Shown here piece by piece: positions 1-7,540 of a stretch of 18,660 bases of DNA (within the stretch, counting starts at the first letter, position 1; each line of letters begins with the position of its first letter). Under the pieces are notes generated by a model that made no database searches, was not told where the DNA came from, and saw nothing but the letters and a program-made list of their open reading frames with translations. Both the position numbers and the translations under genes were made by a program. Origin of the DNA: RECG01 sp964444805 (GTDB lineage Bacteria; Bacillota_I; Bacilli_A; Acholeplasmatales; Acholeplasmataceae); NCBI GenBank assembly GCA_964444805.1, contig CAYUIK010000014.1, positions 1-18,660 on the forward strand, written 5' to 3'.

Positions 1-407
1 TCCATCTGAATGAGATCCGGGTCGAATCCGAGTGGCAAACCGAGTCCGGTTTCCGGATCGATGGTCGTCAGATCGACCTGTTGGTCCTCATAGTGTTTCA
101 TCCCATCGAAAATTCCGATTTCCTTGAGAAGCGGCATTCTCGGTGGCAAATTCGCCAGTTCTGTTTCTAAATCCTCATAGTTTTTTGTCGTTAAAACCGG
201 AACAAAAATAGCGAGCATGATCAAAATGCCAAGAATGATCGTCGCGATGACATTCGTCCGGTTCTTGCCGAAACGTATCATGGCGTCCTTGAAATACCCG
301 ATCGGTTTCGTTTCAAAACGCTTGTCATAAATTTTTTCGTCGCGTTGAACGAACTCGAAGTTATCAGGGCTTAAGTTTTTATGTTTCTTTTCGTCGTATA
401 ATTTCAT
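1..407 (-). CDS. oppC: OppC-type ABC transporter permease, N-terminal part (runs off the left edge)
   Basis: The start ATG (405-407) overlaps the TAA stop of the upstream oppB gene by one base (TAATG), which points to translational coupling. About 135 residues are visible: a charged cytoplasmic N-terminus of about 50 residues (starts MKLYDEKKHKNL), then one hydrophobic segment (near residues 52-72, ATIILGILIMLAIFVPVL), then a polar stretch of at least 60 residues rich in Asp, Glu and Pro that should lie outside the cell. The permease core with its EAA loop is beyond the window. This arrangement (charged N-terminus, TM1, then the core) is known for OppC/DppC subunits, which pair with OppB to form the channel of a peptide importer. 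The long external stretch after TM1 is larger than in classical OppC. Assignment rests mainly on position after oppB and on the N-terminal pattern; the substrate is not known. Confidence 0.8.
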   Translation of the reverse strand, partial: MKLYDEKKHKNLSPDNFEFVQRDEKIYDKRFETKPIGYFKDAMIRFGKNRTNVIATIILGILIMLAIFVPVLTTKNYEDLETELANLPPRMPLLKEIGIFDGMKHYEDQQVDLTTIDPETGLGLPLGFDPDLIQM

Positions 408-1480
408 TATTTTCTTGCCCCCATTCTGATTCTCGGGTCAACGATTCCATAGCTCAAGTCGACGAGGAGAACGGCGAACAAGCTAATGAACGTGTAGAAA
501 GCGGATAGTGCTAAAATCAAATTGTAGTCAAAGTTGTTCGGCGTAAGCGCTCGAAGGTAGACGCGTCCCATGCCGGGAATGGCATAGATCCGTTCGATGA
601 CGACCGAACCACTCAATAAGGCGACAAAAGCGAAGATAATGCTCGGCACGAGAGGAACCATCGAATTACGCATCGCATGTCTGACGACTGCCTGCATTTT
701 CGTAAGTCCTTTCGTGCGGGCGAGAAGGACAAAATCCGATGTTAGGACTTCGGTAAGCTCGGCTCTCGTAAAACGCGTCAGCCCGGCAATCGCGCCAAAC
801 GACAGACCCATGACGGGCAATACGAGTGCCGCGTATCGAACCGATCCGACCACATCGGATGGCGGATACTGTGACGGGAGCCAATCGAGTCCATATCCGA
901 AGATCATGACCAAAAAGAGCATAACCACAAAGTTCGGAATCGAAATGAAGATCATGACGCCAAGCGATATGACATTGTCAGTCAGTTTATTTTTCTTTAA
1001 TGCCGCAATAATACCAAGTGTGAACCCAATAGGCATGAAAACGAGTAGTGCCAAAAAGTTGACACGCATGGTTACGGGTAGACGACTTTGCAAGATCTCA
1101 AAGACATCCTTGTTAACCGAAACGCGTGTTGAAACACCCCAGTCCCATCTTAAGAAAATGTTACTCAACCAGGAGCCGTATTGAGTAATGATCGGAACAG
1201 GAATGAATACGCGATACTGATCGCCTTCATCCTTGTAAAAACAGCCAGAACACCGATCTTCGTAAGTGCCTTCACGAATCGCGCGTACTGTAGCATCATC
1301 CGTAATGAGTTCGGTCGTCATGTAACCGTCCGATTCCTGTCTCGCGTAATAGATTTCCTGTTCTTTGATTTCGGTCGGTGGATATTCGGGAACGAGTCGA
1401 ATGGTGATGAATAGAATTGACAGGAAAGTAGTCAGTACAATGAAAATCCATACCGTCCTGATCGCTGTGTATCTAAGCAT
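407..1480 (-). CDS. oppB: OppB-type ABC transporter permease
   Basis: A 357-residue integral membrane protein with the binding-protein-dependent transport permease fold. TM1 is at about residues 9-30, then a polar external segment at about 31-120, then five further membrane segments. The cytoplasmic EAA loop that contacts the ATPase is visible at about residues 240-275 (TSDFVLLARTKGLTKMQAV), and the family-typical C-terminal end VDPRIRMGARK is present. It would form half of the channel of an oligopeptide/dipeptide-type importer with OppC. The external insert after TM1 (about 80 residues) is longer than in classical OppB and holds a Cys-Ser-Gly-Cys pair (C77, C80). The start is ATG, with GAGAAAGAGGG ending nine bases before it as ribosome site. 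oppC follows with a one-base overlap; the probable binding-protein gene lies upstream but is separated by a terminator and a new promoter. Confidence 0.93.
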   Translation of the reverse strand: MLRYTAIRTVWIFIVLTTFLSILFITIRLVPEYPPTEIKEQEIYYARQESDGYMTTELITDDATVRAIREGTYEDRCSGCFYKDEGDQYRVFIPVPIITQYGSWLSNIFLRWDWGVSTRVSVNKDVFEILQSRLPVTMRVNFLALLVFMPIGFTLGIIAALKKNKLTDNVISLGVMIFISIPNFVVMLFLVMIFGYGLDWLPSQYPPSDVVGSVRYAALVLPVMGLSFGAIAGLTRFTRAELTEVLTSDFVLLARTKGLTKMQAVVRHAMRNSMVPLVPSIIFAFVALLSGSVVIERIYAIPGMGRVYLRALTPNNFDYNLILALSAFYTFISLFAVLLVDLSYGIVDPRIRMGARK

Positions 1481-1617
1481 ATGCGTTAGCCCTCTTTCTC
1501 TTAAGTTTAATCTCTATAATGAAATGAATTTCGATTCGAAATTCACATGATACCCGTCGTCTTGTATTGATGATTCATCGGCAAAACCATCTTGTCTCGA
1601 ATGGATGTTTGTAAATC

Positions 1618-1648
1618 GCCACGTGATGATAAAAAAAGAGAGCGTGGC
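1618..1648 (-). repeat. Hairpin in the oppBC leader
   Basis: GCCACG (1618-1623) pairs with CGTGGC (1643-1648). In the minus-strand transcript the loop contains a run of seven U. It lies inside the predicted 5' leader of oppB and could act in attenuation, but the U run is in the loop and not after the stem, so it is not a classical terminator. Confidence 0.4.
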
Positions 1649-1691
1649 TACGTCCTTGAAGGCATTTCCCATTGAGCCAAATCGTATAATC

Positions 1692-1700
1692 ATTATAACA
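1692..1700 (-). promoter_or_regulatory. Promoter of oppBC, extended -10
   Basis: On the minus strand the sequence TGTTATAAT is a perfect -10 with an extended TGn element. No good -35 hexamer stands at the usual distance, which is common for extended -10 promoters. Transcription would begin near 1684 and give a leader of roughly 200 bases before oppB. Confidence 0.55.
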
Positions 1701-1872
1701 CATTTTACAAGATACGCATACCCATATTTACCCGATTTTTCTTCATTTTCGCCTGTTTTTCCGGCTTTATGTGAAATTTCCTAAATTTGTCCGATTGGTT
1801 TCGTGCATCAAACATATTCAAAGAAAAAACTTATAAATAGATGAGGGTCATCAATAGCCTAATAGAGCGTTC

Positions 1873-1910
1873 ATATCCCTTCTTTTTGGCAGGCCGTGTC
1901 AAAGGGATAT
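1873..1910. repeat. Inverted repeat upstream of the oppBC promoter
   Basis: Nine-base arms ATATCCCTT (1873-1881) and AAGGGATAT (1902-1910) enclose 20 bases. It is not followed by a T run in either direction, so it is not a terminator; it may be an operator or a structured RNA element. No binding protein can be named. Confidence 0.4.
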
Positions 1911-1956
1911 CCTTTTCTTGATGACTGAAAGATGTCTTTTCAGAAAATTCACTAAA

Positions 1957-1995
1957 TCAAAAAACAAGCCATCCAAATGTGCTTGGATGGCTTGT
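1957..1995 (-). terminator. Rho-independent terminator after the oppA-type gene
   Basis: Perfect 13-bp inverted repeat (ACAAGCCATCCAA at 1964-1976, TTGGATGGCTTGT at 1983-1995) with a six-base loop. On the minus strand it is followed by a run of six or more T. It starts about 40 bases after the TAA/TGA end of the binding-protein gene and should end its transcript, so oppBC needs its own promoter or readthrough. Confidence 0.9.
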
Positions 1996-2033
1996 CCGTC
2001 ATGATTCAATCAATTGATCTTAAAGGAATCCTC

Positions 2034-4907
2034 TTATTCTTCTGCAGGTGCTTCAGTTGTTACGAGGAGGTAAGCGACATTGCCGTCATCGAATGTGAAG
2101 ATAACTTGGTATGTCGTATCCGCTGCAAGACCAGTGAGTGCTACTGCTTCGAGGTCAGCGAAGTCTACGACTGCATCAGTAGCAGAGTAGTCCGCATAAT
2201 CGAGTACTTCGACTTCAGTGACTTCGCGAGCGTAGTCATCTTCGTTGAGCGTTACGTTCAATACTGCACTCGTTTCAGTTACTTCTACTTCTTCAGACGC
2301 TTCGATAATCGAAGGTTGCATCCACCATGGTGAGACGGATTGTCCATCACGGTCTGGATCAGCTGTGTAACCGAAGTTAATGACGACTTGATAATCTCCA
2401 AGATACGTCGTTGGATAATCATCGAATGCTGGCAATAAGCCTTCGACCGTTACGGTTGCTGCTTCAGGAACAACATCGACGAGACCTTCAACATCGAGAT
2501 ATCCCGCTTCTGGATCATAGTATTGTACGGTGTAGGTAATGTTTTCGAATCCAGTGTTGTCGAACTGATCGATCGTGAAGGTTGCAGTAGTTGGTGTCGT
2601 TTCGAAATCCTTGGCAGCTGGAACTTCTGCTTCAGCGCCTTCGGAAACATAGATTTCACCATTAAGTGCACTTACGATCGCATCATAGGACCAGAGTTCA
2701 CGAACGGTTTCGCCTAAGTATGGGTTTTCGTATTGAACTTCGATTTCAGGAATCGAGGTATCGATACCCCAGTTGAGCGTGAAGCCACCACGGTTATCGG
2801 ATGTGAAGACATCGAGGAAGCTTGCTGCGTCAAGTGTCGAACCACTAATACCACCGATCGAGAGATCGAATTCACCGACCATCATGTAGTCATAATAAAT
2901 GGATGGGAAATCCTTCGGTGTTGGCGTAACTTCAACCTTGATGTTGTGCTCGAAACTTTGGAAGGCGAATTCGAAGGAATCCTGGATGAACTCACCAAAG
3001 AGTTGTTGCGCAACACTACCGCTGAAGATGTTCAAGTCAATGTTAATGACCGTTGGCTCACCTTGAGTACCAGGTTCATAGACGCCATCGGCAACGAGGT
3101 CATCGATCGCGGATTCAAAGTAAGCTTTCGCGAGGTCAGGGTTATATCCGAACGTATCCGTCGATAGTCCTGCATCAACGAGTGCTGACTCTTCCGTGTT
3201 ACGGAATGGCGTACCAGAAGCCGGTTCAACGAGATATGCATCGGTGAAGAGATATTGTTGTGTTTGGCTCGTCTTCATGACTTCTTCGGCGAGACGTTCT
3301 CTGTCAATCGCGAAATACATGGCGCGCTTGAAGTCTTGGTTCGCAAGAATTGGTTCTGGTTCCCACGTACTGTCAGGGAATTGTTCGCGTTGTGCTTCTT
3401 CGGTTCCAAGACCATTGATCATGATCCGGAAAGTCGTTGAACCAGGAACACGCTTGATGAGCGGGCTGTTCTTGTATTGGTCATAACTTTCAGTTGGTAC
3501 GGATGCTGCTTCGAGTTTTCCAGCTAAGAACTCTTGGAAACGGATTTCAGCATCTTCAATGATACGATAAGTCCAATGCGTAAAGAATGAACGATCGGGA
3601 TCATGGAAGTTCGGGTTCTTACTGTAACGAACGATGCTGTCTGGTTCATAGTAATCGAGCTGATATTCACCATTGTAAGCAGTCGTTTCGGCAGAAGTAC
3701 CATATTGTTCGCCAACGAGATCATAGAGATCCAAGTTGATTGGACCCATAACGAATGATCCGAGCCAGTAACGGACGTTCCATTCAGCCATTTCATTTAC
3801 GAATTCGAACTCGAGCGTGTAGTCATCAACTGCACGGAGACCGACATCTTCCCACTCTGCAGTTTCATCAGTGAATTCACGAGCATTGACGATACGTTGT
3901 GAAGCAGTCAAGAAGTCACCGCCACCAGAAATCGCTCTAAACCAACCTTCAGTGAGGGCGATTCTATACGTTTCGATGAAGTCATGAGCATTGATATGTT
4001 CGTGCCCTTCAGGGAAACCAGACGTATCGGTATCCGGGTGATATGTCCATGTCAAATCGTCTCTTAGAGAAACGCGCCAAGTATTAGCAACTTCAATACC
4101 TGTTTCCGTCACTTCGGATTCGAGTGGTTGTGGGTAGTCGGAAGCCATTGAAGGCAGCAAGTCATAGCCGTCCATTGCTTCGTTGAAGTTGTAGTAATAA
4201 GGTGAATCCAAGAAAAGCGTAATAACATCGGAACTCGTAGCGTCGTCATAGATCCATTGTTGGAGAGTCGTTGGATTCTGACCGAGTGCCGAACGATACG
4301 TGTATTCACCTTCGTTACCGGGTTGATTGTCATCCATGATGACCGTTGAGTCATCCTCAGACATCGTCGCATATGATGTACCGAATCCCATAACAGGAAT
4401 GTAGTCTTCAACTGGAAGTTGGAGACGGCTACTGTATAGATTGAATCCGGCGTTCGCGAATACAGGAATACCACCGTCCATCGTATTCAATAAGTATTTT
4501 TCTGCTGCTGCGAAGAATGTGTGACGTAGGTCAGCAGAAGCGAAACGATAGTTGTAGAAACCTGTTGGCATTGTCAACTCGATGCTAACTACAGTAAGAG
4601 TTCTAGCCTCTGTTGCAGTCTTGCCACCGCTGTTCGTGACCGTGTAAACGAGCGTGTAAGAGCCATCCTGAGTGAGGTCGTACTCACCAGTGACTTCGAT
4701 CTCATCCGTAAGGTCACCATCTACTTCATCGGATGCTGTAACGCCTTCTAGAGGGTCGAATTCGCCTCCGACGAAGACTTCAACATCTTCGACACCCGAT
4801 AGTACTGGGGGGTCGACTTCAGGATCGGTTGTGTCGTCTACGAGTTCACAAGCCGTAATCCCGAATACCATAAAGGCAACAGTTAAAAATAAAAATAACT
4901 TTTTCAA
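2034..4907 (-). CDS. oppA: OppA-type peptide-binding lipoprotein with Ig-like and fibronectin-like additions
   Basis: A 957-residue extracellular binding protein, much longer than ordinary OppA (about 550). The start codon is TTG, fixed by AGGAGA (4915-4920) seven bases upstream and by a signal peptide beginning directly with MKKLFLFL. The lipobox ends ITAC, making Cys20 the lipid anchor. Residues about 33-110 look like a bacterial Ig-like domain (motifs VEVFVGGEFDPLEGVTASD and GSYTLVYTVTNSGGKTAT). From about 165 to 765 the pattern fits the SBP_bac_5 family: a DLTWTYHPD-like stretch with INAHDFIETYRIAL, RAMYFAIDRERLAEEV, then LWSYDAIVSALNGEIYV at the end. Residues about 770-957 form beta-rich repeats resembling fibronectin type III (ends LTGLAADTTYQVIFTF). 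It likely feeds peptides to OppBC downstream. It has its own promoters and terminator, which allows a higher expression than the permeases. Substrate is inferred only from family. Confidence 0.9.
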   Translation of the reverse strand: MKKLFLFLTVAFMVFGITACELVDDTTDPEVDPPVLSGVEDVEVFVGGEFDPLEGVTASDEVDGDLTDEIEVTGEYDLTQDGSYTLVYTVTNSGGKTATEARTLTVVSIELTMPTGFYNYRFASADLRHTFFAAAEKYLLNTMDGGIPVFANAGFNLYSSRLQLPVEDYIPVMGFGTSYATMSEDDSTVIMDDNQPGNEGEYTYRSALGQNPTTLQQWIYDDATSSDVITLFLDSPYYYNFNEAMDGYDLLPSMASDYPQPLESEVTETGIEVANTWRVSLRDDLTWTYHPDTDTSGFPEGHEHINAHDFIETYRIALTEGWFRAISGGGDFLTASQRIVNAREFTDETAEWEDVGLRAVDDYTLEFEFVNEMAEWNVRYWLGSFVMGPINLDLYDLVGEQYGTSAETTAYNGEYQLDYYEPDSIVRYSKNPNFHDPDRSFFTHWTYRIIEDAEIRFQEFLAGKLEAASVPTESYDQYKNSPLIKRVPGSTTFRIMINGLGTEEAQREQFPDSTWEPEPILANQDFKRAMYFAIDRERLAEEVMKTSQTQQYLFTDAYLVEPASGTPFRNTEESALVDAGLSTDTFGYNPDLAKAYFESAIDDLVADGVYEPGTQGEPTVINIDLNIFSGSVAQQLFGEFIQDSFEFAFQSFEHNIKVEVTPTPKDFPSIYYDYMMVGEFDLSIGGISGSTLDAASFLDVFTSDNRGGFTLNWGIDTSIPEIEVQYENPYLGETVRELWSYDAIVSALNGEIYVSEGAEAEVPAAKDFETTPTTATFTIDQFDNTGFENITYTVQYYDPEAGYLDVEGLVDVVPEAATVTVEGLLPAFDDYPTTYLGDYQVVINFGYTADPDRDGQSVSPWWMQPSIIEASEEVEVTETSAVLNVTLNEDDYAREVTEVEVLDYADYSATDAVVDFADLEAVALTGLAADTTYQVIFTFDDGNVAYLLVTTEAPAEE

Positions 4908-4961
4908 AATTGTATCTCCTCTCTTTTTTTTATTTGATTATTTCAAATAACCAAATCTATA

Positions 4962-5014
4962 TATAAATTTCATATAAAAGTCACAAAGCCGTAACGTTTA
5001 TATGAAAATTTATA
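4962..5014. repeat. Long inverted repeat in the oppA leader
   Basis: The arms TATAAATTTCATATAAA (4962-4978) and TTTATATGAAAATTTATA (4997-5014) pair over about 17 bases with a single bulge and enclose an 18-base loop. It lies downstream of both predicted promoters, so it would be a hairpin near the 5' end of the mRNA. It could stabilise the transcript, block the ribosome under some conditions, or be a DNA operator. Confidence 0.6.
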
Positions 5015-5080
5015 GCCAGTGATTCCATACGTTCATTTTCTCTAAAGTTATTCATTCCAATCTAACTTAACTTTTAAGTG

Positions 5081-5109
5081 ATTATATCACGATATTGGGA
5101 ATTAGTAAA
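5081..5109 (-). promoter_or_regulatory. Promoter P2 of the oppA-type gene
   Basis: On the minus strand TTTACT (5104-5109) and TATAAT (5081-5086) are separated by 17 bases, with an extended TGA before the -10. Start of transcription expected near 5075, leaving a leader of about 170 bases. Confidence 0.65.
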
Positions 5110-5166
5110 GACGGTAAAACCGTTTTCAAAGAGCCATTATGAACAATTTGGATTGCTCGTAACTCA

Positions 5167-5194
5167 ATTATAACATAATTATCATCTTTTTCAA
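5167..5194 (-). promoter_or_regulatory. Promoter P1 of the oppA-type gene
   Basis: On the minus strand TTGAAA (5189-5194) and TATAAT (5167-5172) are separated by 16 bases, with an extended TGT before the -10. It begins only about 30 bases after the stop of the preceding membrane-protein gene and lies about 85 bases upstream of P2. Confidence 0.7.
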
Positions 5195-5223
5195 GATTCT
5201 AAGTCAAACTCGTCAACGTTTTT

Positions 5224-5574
5224 TCATGCCCGCTTCCCCTGTGCGGAAAGTATCGATCGAGCATAACGAGCGGATACGTATTCGATTGCGATCCCATAGA
5301 GTGCTCCGACAGCGAAACCGAGAAAATCGGCGTAACCGGTCGCGCTATAAAAAGCGAAGGAAACGATCAGTCCGACGATCGCGCCGCGAAGGATCATTTT
5401 CCACAAAACGGATTCATGCGGCAAGAGACCGATCACGAACCCCATGAGTAGACGATTATACCAGAATGCGAAGAGATAATCGACTGCGGGACTCATCCGA
5501 ACGGATGCTCCGATAATACAAAAAACGCCGAGTACTGCGCCTGCTGCAAGCGCGATCATCCATCTTTTTCTCAT
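5224..5574 (-). CDS. Small integral membrane protein, unknown function
   Basis: 116 residues with about four predicted membrane segments (roughly residues 6-24, 32-52, 58-78, 84-105) and a basic C-terminal tail (SAQGKRA). The segments contain many small residues (GFVIGLL, RGAIVGLIVSFAF, GFAVGALYGIAIEY), as in packed helix bundles. The ATG start is well supported by AGAGGAGA four bases upstream. It follows the MATE exporter gene by only 29 bases on the same strand, so it is probably co-transcribed as the last gene of the unit. I do not recognise the family. A role beside the exporter is possible but rests on position alone. Confidence 0.82.
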   Translation of the reverse strand: MRKRWMIALAAGAVLGVFCIIGASVRMSPAVDYLFAFWYNRLLMGFVIGLLPHESVLWKMILRGAIVGLIVSFAFYSATGYADFLGFAVGALYGIAIEYVSARYARSILSAQGKRA

Positions 5575-5603
5575 GTTTTCTCCTCTCTAATCACATGATC
5601 GAA

Positions 5604-7007
5604 TCATGCGATAATTTCGAGCGTATGCTTCAAATCGAATCTTTTGAGTTCGCGTGATAGCATCCACATGCTAAGTGTTCCGGCCAATAGATCGGAAACG
5701 GCAAATGTGATCCAAATGCCTTCAAGGTCAAAATACGTCGTCATCAGGATGGCAACAGGAATGAAGATCCAGAACTGTCTGGAGGTCGCGACAATGAGCG
5801 CTTTGATCGGAAAACCGAGAGCCTGATAGATCGCGCTCAGCATGATTTGAAAGCCCAAAGCGAGAAAACCGATCGCGATGATCCGAAAGGATCTGGCTCC
5901 ATAGGCGATGAAAAAGGTGCTGTCGGCATCAGGATCACTGAAAACCATAAAGATTGTTCCCGCGAAAATCTGAATGAATAGAAACCCAAAAAAGAAATAG
6001 ATGAACATGAGTTTGGTCGCGTACCGGATCGAACCGGTCAGTCGATCATAGTTTTTCGCGCCGTAACTGAATCCGGCAATCGGCTGCAAGCCCTGAACTA
6101 AACCGAACCCCGGCATGAAAACGAAGGCCATCGTTCGATTGATCACGCCGTAGATCGACGTATAGATCGCCGAATCGCCCGGTGCATAGTGTTTGATCAG
6201 ATTGAGAATAACGATCGAGAGAATCGCCCCGATGGAACTTCGTATGAAACTGGGAAAACCGACCGACAAAATCTCTTTGGCGACACCGATGCGAACGGCA
6301 AGAAAATGCCTAAGATCGATCCTAAGCGACGACTTGGGCGATAAAGCGTGATAGAGCGCATAAGCAAAAGCCACGGTTTGTGACATAACGGTCGCGATCG
6401 CCGCGCCGCGTACGCCAAGTCCGAACCCGAAATCGAAAATGAATATCGGGTCTAAAACCATATTGAGACCGGCGCCGATGATCATCGTGTACATCGCGAT
6501 ACGCGGACGTCCTTCCGCCCGCGCCAAATTGTTCATGACAATCGTCAAGGAAAGAGGAAGGAGACCCAGCAAAATAACGCTCAAATAGTCCTTGGCATAG
6601 CCGATATTCGAGTCCGATGCGGCGAACAAAACGAGCAGATCATCGATGTAGATGAGTCCGACCACGGAAACGATTAAAGCGATGACGAGATCGATGGCGA
6701 GTGCCGTATTTACGGCATCCTTCATCGTTTCCGCGTCCTTTCGCCCAAACGCCCGGGAAAAAACGCTCGCACTACCAATTCCAATCATGATTCCGACCGC
6801 CATCACGATGATCTGAATCGGAAAAGCCAGTGCCAGTGCACCGATCGCGATCTGCCCGGCGCCCCTGGCGACGAAAAACGCATCGACGACATTGTAAAGC
6901 GCATTGACCATCATGCCGAGTGTCGCTGGAATGCTCAGTTTGATGAGAAGTTTCTTAATATTCATGTTGGCGAGCATATGGCTCCGGTTCTCAGCCAAGG
7001 CGTTCAC
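5604..7007 (-). CDS. MATE-family multidrug/cation exporter
   Basis: 467 residues from the longest possible start, with about twelve membrane segments in two similar halves, as in MATE transporters (usual length 440-470), which export drugs or metabolites using Na+ or H+. Family-typical features are the N-terminal LSIPATLGMMVNALYNVVDAFFVA, read here in parts as IPATLGMMVNALYN and VDAFFVARGAG, the GIGSASVFSRAFGRKD stretch after TM2, and GLQPIAGFSYGAKN in the second half. This fits the DinF/MepA-like branch. The start is uncertain: the GTG at 7007 has only a poor ribosome site, while the in-frame ATG ending at 6977 has GGAG five bases upstream and would give 457 residues. It sits between two small membrane-protein genes on the same strand; the substrate cannot be told. 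Confidence 0.92.
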   Translation of the reverse strand: MNALAENRSHMLANMNIKKLLIKLSIPATLGMMVNALYNVVDAFFVARGAGQIAIGALALAFPIQIIVMAVGIMIGIGSASVFSRAFGRKDAETMKDAVNTALAIDLVIALIVSVVGLIYIDDLLVLFAASDSNIGYAKDYLSVILLGLLPLSLTIVMNNLARAEGRPRIAMYTMIIGAGLNMVLDPIFIFDFGFGLGVRGAAIATVMSQTVAFAYALYHALSPKSSLRIDLRHFLAVRIGVAKEILSVGFPSFIRSSIGAILSIVILNLIKHYAPGDSAIYTSIYGVINRTMAFVFMPGFGLVQGLQPIAGFSYGAKNYDRLTGSIRYATKLMFIYFFFGFLFIQIFAGTIFMVFSDPDADSTFFIAYGARSFRIIAIGFLALGFQIMLSAIYQALGFPIKALIVATSRQFWIFIPVAILMTTYFDLEGIWITFAVSDLLAGTLSMWMLSRELKRFDLKHTLEIIA

Positions 7008-7117
7008 TTCCGTTTCGTTTGATCGGATCGAATGAAAAAGACATGTGGCATTGAAAGCGAATCACGCTAACCATCGTCATCCGAAACGTTTTAAGGTCGT
7101 TTGTGATCGGATACGTT

Positions 7118-7516
7118 TCAGTCGAGAAAAAGTCGTGCCCGCAGCAAACTGACGATCGCGACTTGCAAAAAGAGAAACATTTGAAAAATCGGAGCAAGCG
7201 AAATCAGTTGGAAAACGACGATCACGATAAAAGACAACCCATCGAGTAGGATCAGTGCGAAAAGGAGTTTCCCATACGTGTCGTGAAACGCGCTTTCCGG
7301 TTCACGATCCTTTTGATCATACCATGCCCGAAAAAGAAACCCCAATAGAACGGTCGCGAATAATAGCGGATAAGCCGTGCGAAAAAGGATCCGTTCTTCT
7401 TCGACATCAAGCATATCGTAGAGATCGAGTGAAACAAACGATATCAGTACGAGTGGGGCAACGAAGAGCATGAGCCCCAACAAGACTCCAACGATTCTCT
7501 TTTTGGATCGATGCAT
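7118..7516 (-). CDS. Small integral membrane protein, unknown function
   Basis: 132 residues with about four predicted membrane segments (roughly 9-29, 46-62, 83-104, 108-128), separated by a charged external or cytoplasmic loop (YDMLDVEEERILF) and another (YDQKDREPESAFHDTYGK). The ATG start is supported by GAGGTG seven bases upstream. The gene starts 24 bases after the stop of the diguanylate cyclase gene, so the two are probably co-transcribed; 110 bases then separate it from the MATE gene, with no clear promoter or terminator but with an imperfect repeat (GAAACGT at 7083-7089 against ACGTTTC at 7113-7119). I do not recognise the family. A partner or modulator role for the cyclase is possible but unproven. 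Confidence 0.8.
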   Translation of the reverse strand: MHRSKKRIVGVLLGLMLFVAPLVLISFVSLDLYDMLDVEEERILFRTAYPLLFATVLLGFLFRAWYDQKDREPESAFHDTYGKLLFALILLDGLSFIVIVVFQLISLAPIFQMFLFLQVAIVSLLRARLFLD

Positions 7517-7540
7517 CCTTTTTCACCTCTCAAACGTCGG

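Larger units (their letters stand above)
1481..2033. other. 553-bp intergenic regulatory region between the oppA-type gene and oppB
   Basis: No gene is supported here. Reading in the minus direction it holds, in order: the terminator of the binding-protein gene (1957-1995), a small hairpin (1925-1943, CTGAAAG against CTTTTCAG), a larger inverted repeat (1873-1910, ATATCCCTT against AAGGGATAT with a 20-base loop), an A/T-rich stretch, a promoter with a TATAAT -10 (1692-1697), then a leader of about 200 bases containing another hairpin (GCCACG at 1618-1623 against CGTGGC at 1643-1648) next to a run of seven T. The leader is long enough for cis regulation, but no known riboswitch or T-box motif was recognised. 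Confidence 0.7.
4908..5223. other. 316-bp leader and promoter region of the oppA-type gene
   Basis: No gene is seen. The minus strand carries two good promoters in tandem (5167-5194 and 5081-5109), a small hairpin between them (ACGGT AAA ACCGT, 5111-5123), then a long A/T-rich inverted repeat (4962-5014), a second small one (TTATTTGA at 4930-4937 against TCAAATAA at 4943-4950), and the ribosome site. No clear terminator separates it from the gene ending at 5224, so readthrough from upstream is possible. Confidence 0.7.

Noticed and set aside
597..1184. 195-codon plus-strand frame opposite oppB
   Set aside because: It is the antisense shadow of the clearly conserved oppB; the translation is Thr/Ser-rich with no motif and no ribosome site.
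5111..5123. Hairpin ACGGT/ACCGT as terminator before the oppA promoters
   Set aside because: Five pairs with a three-base loop and only three T after it on the minus strand; it also lies between the two promoters.
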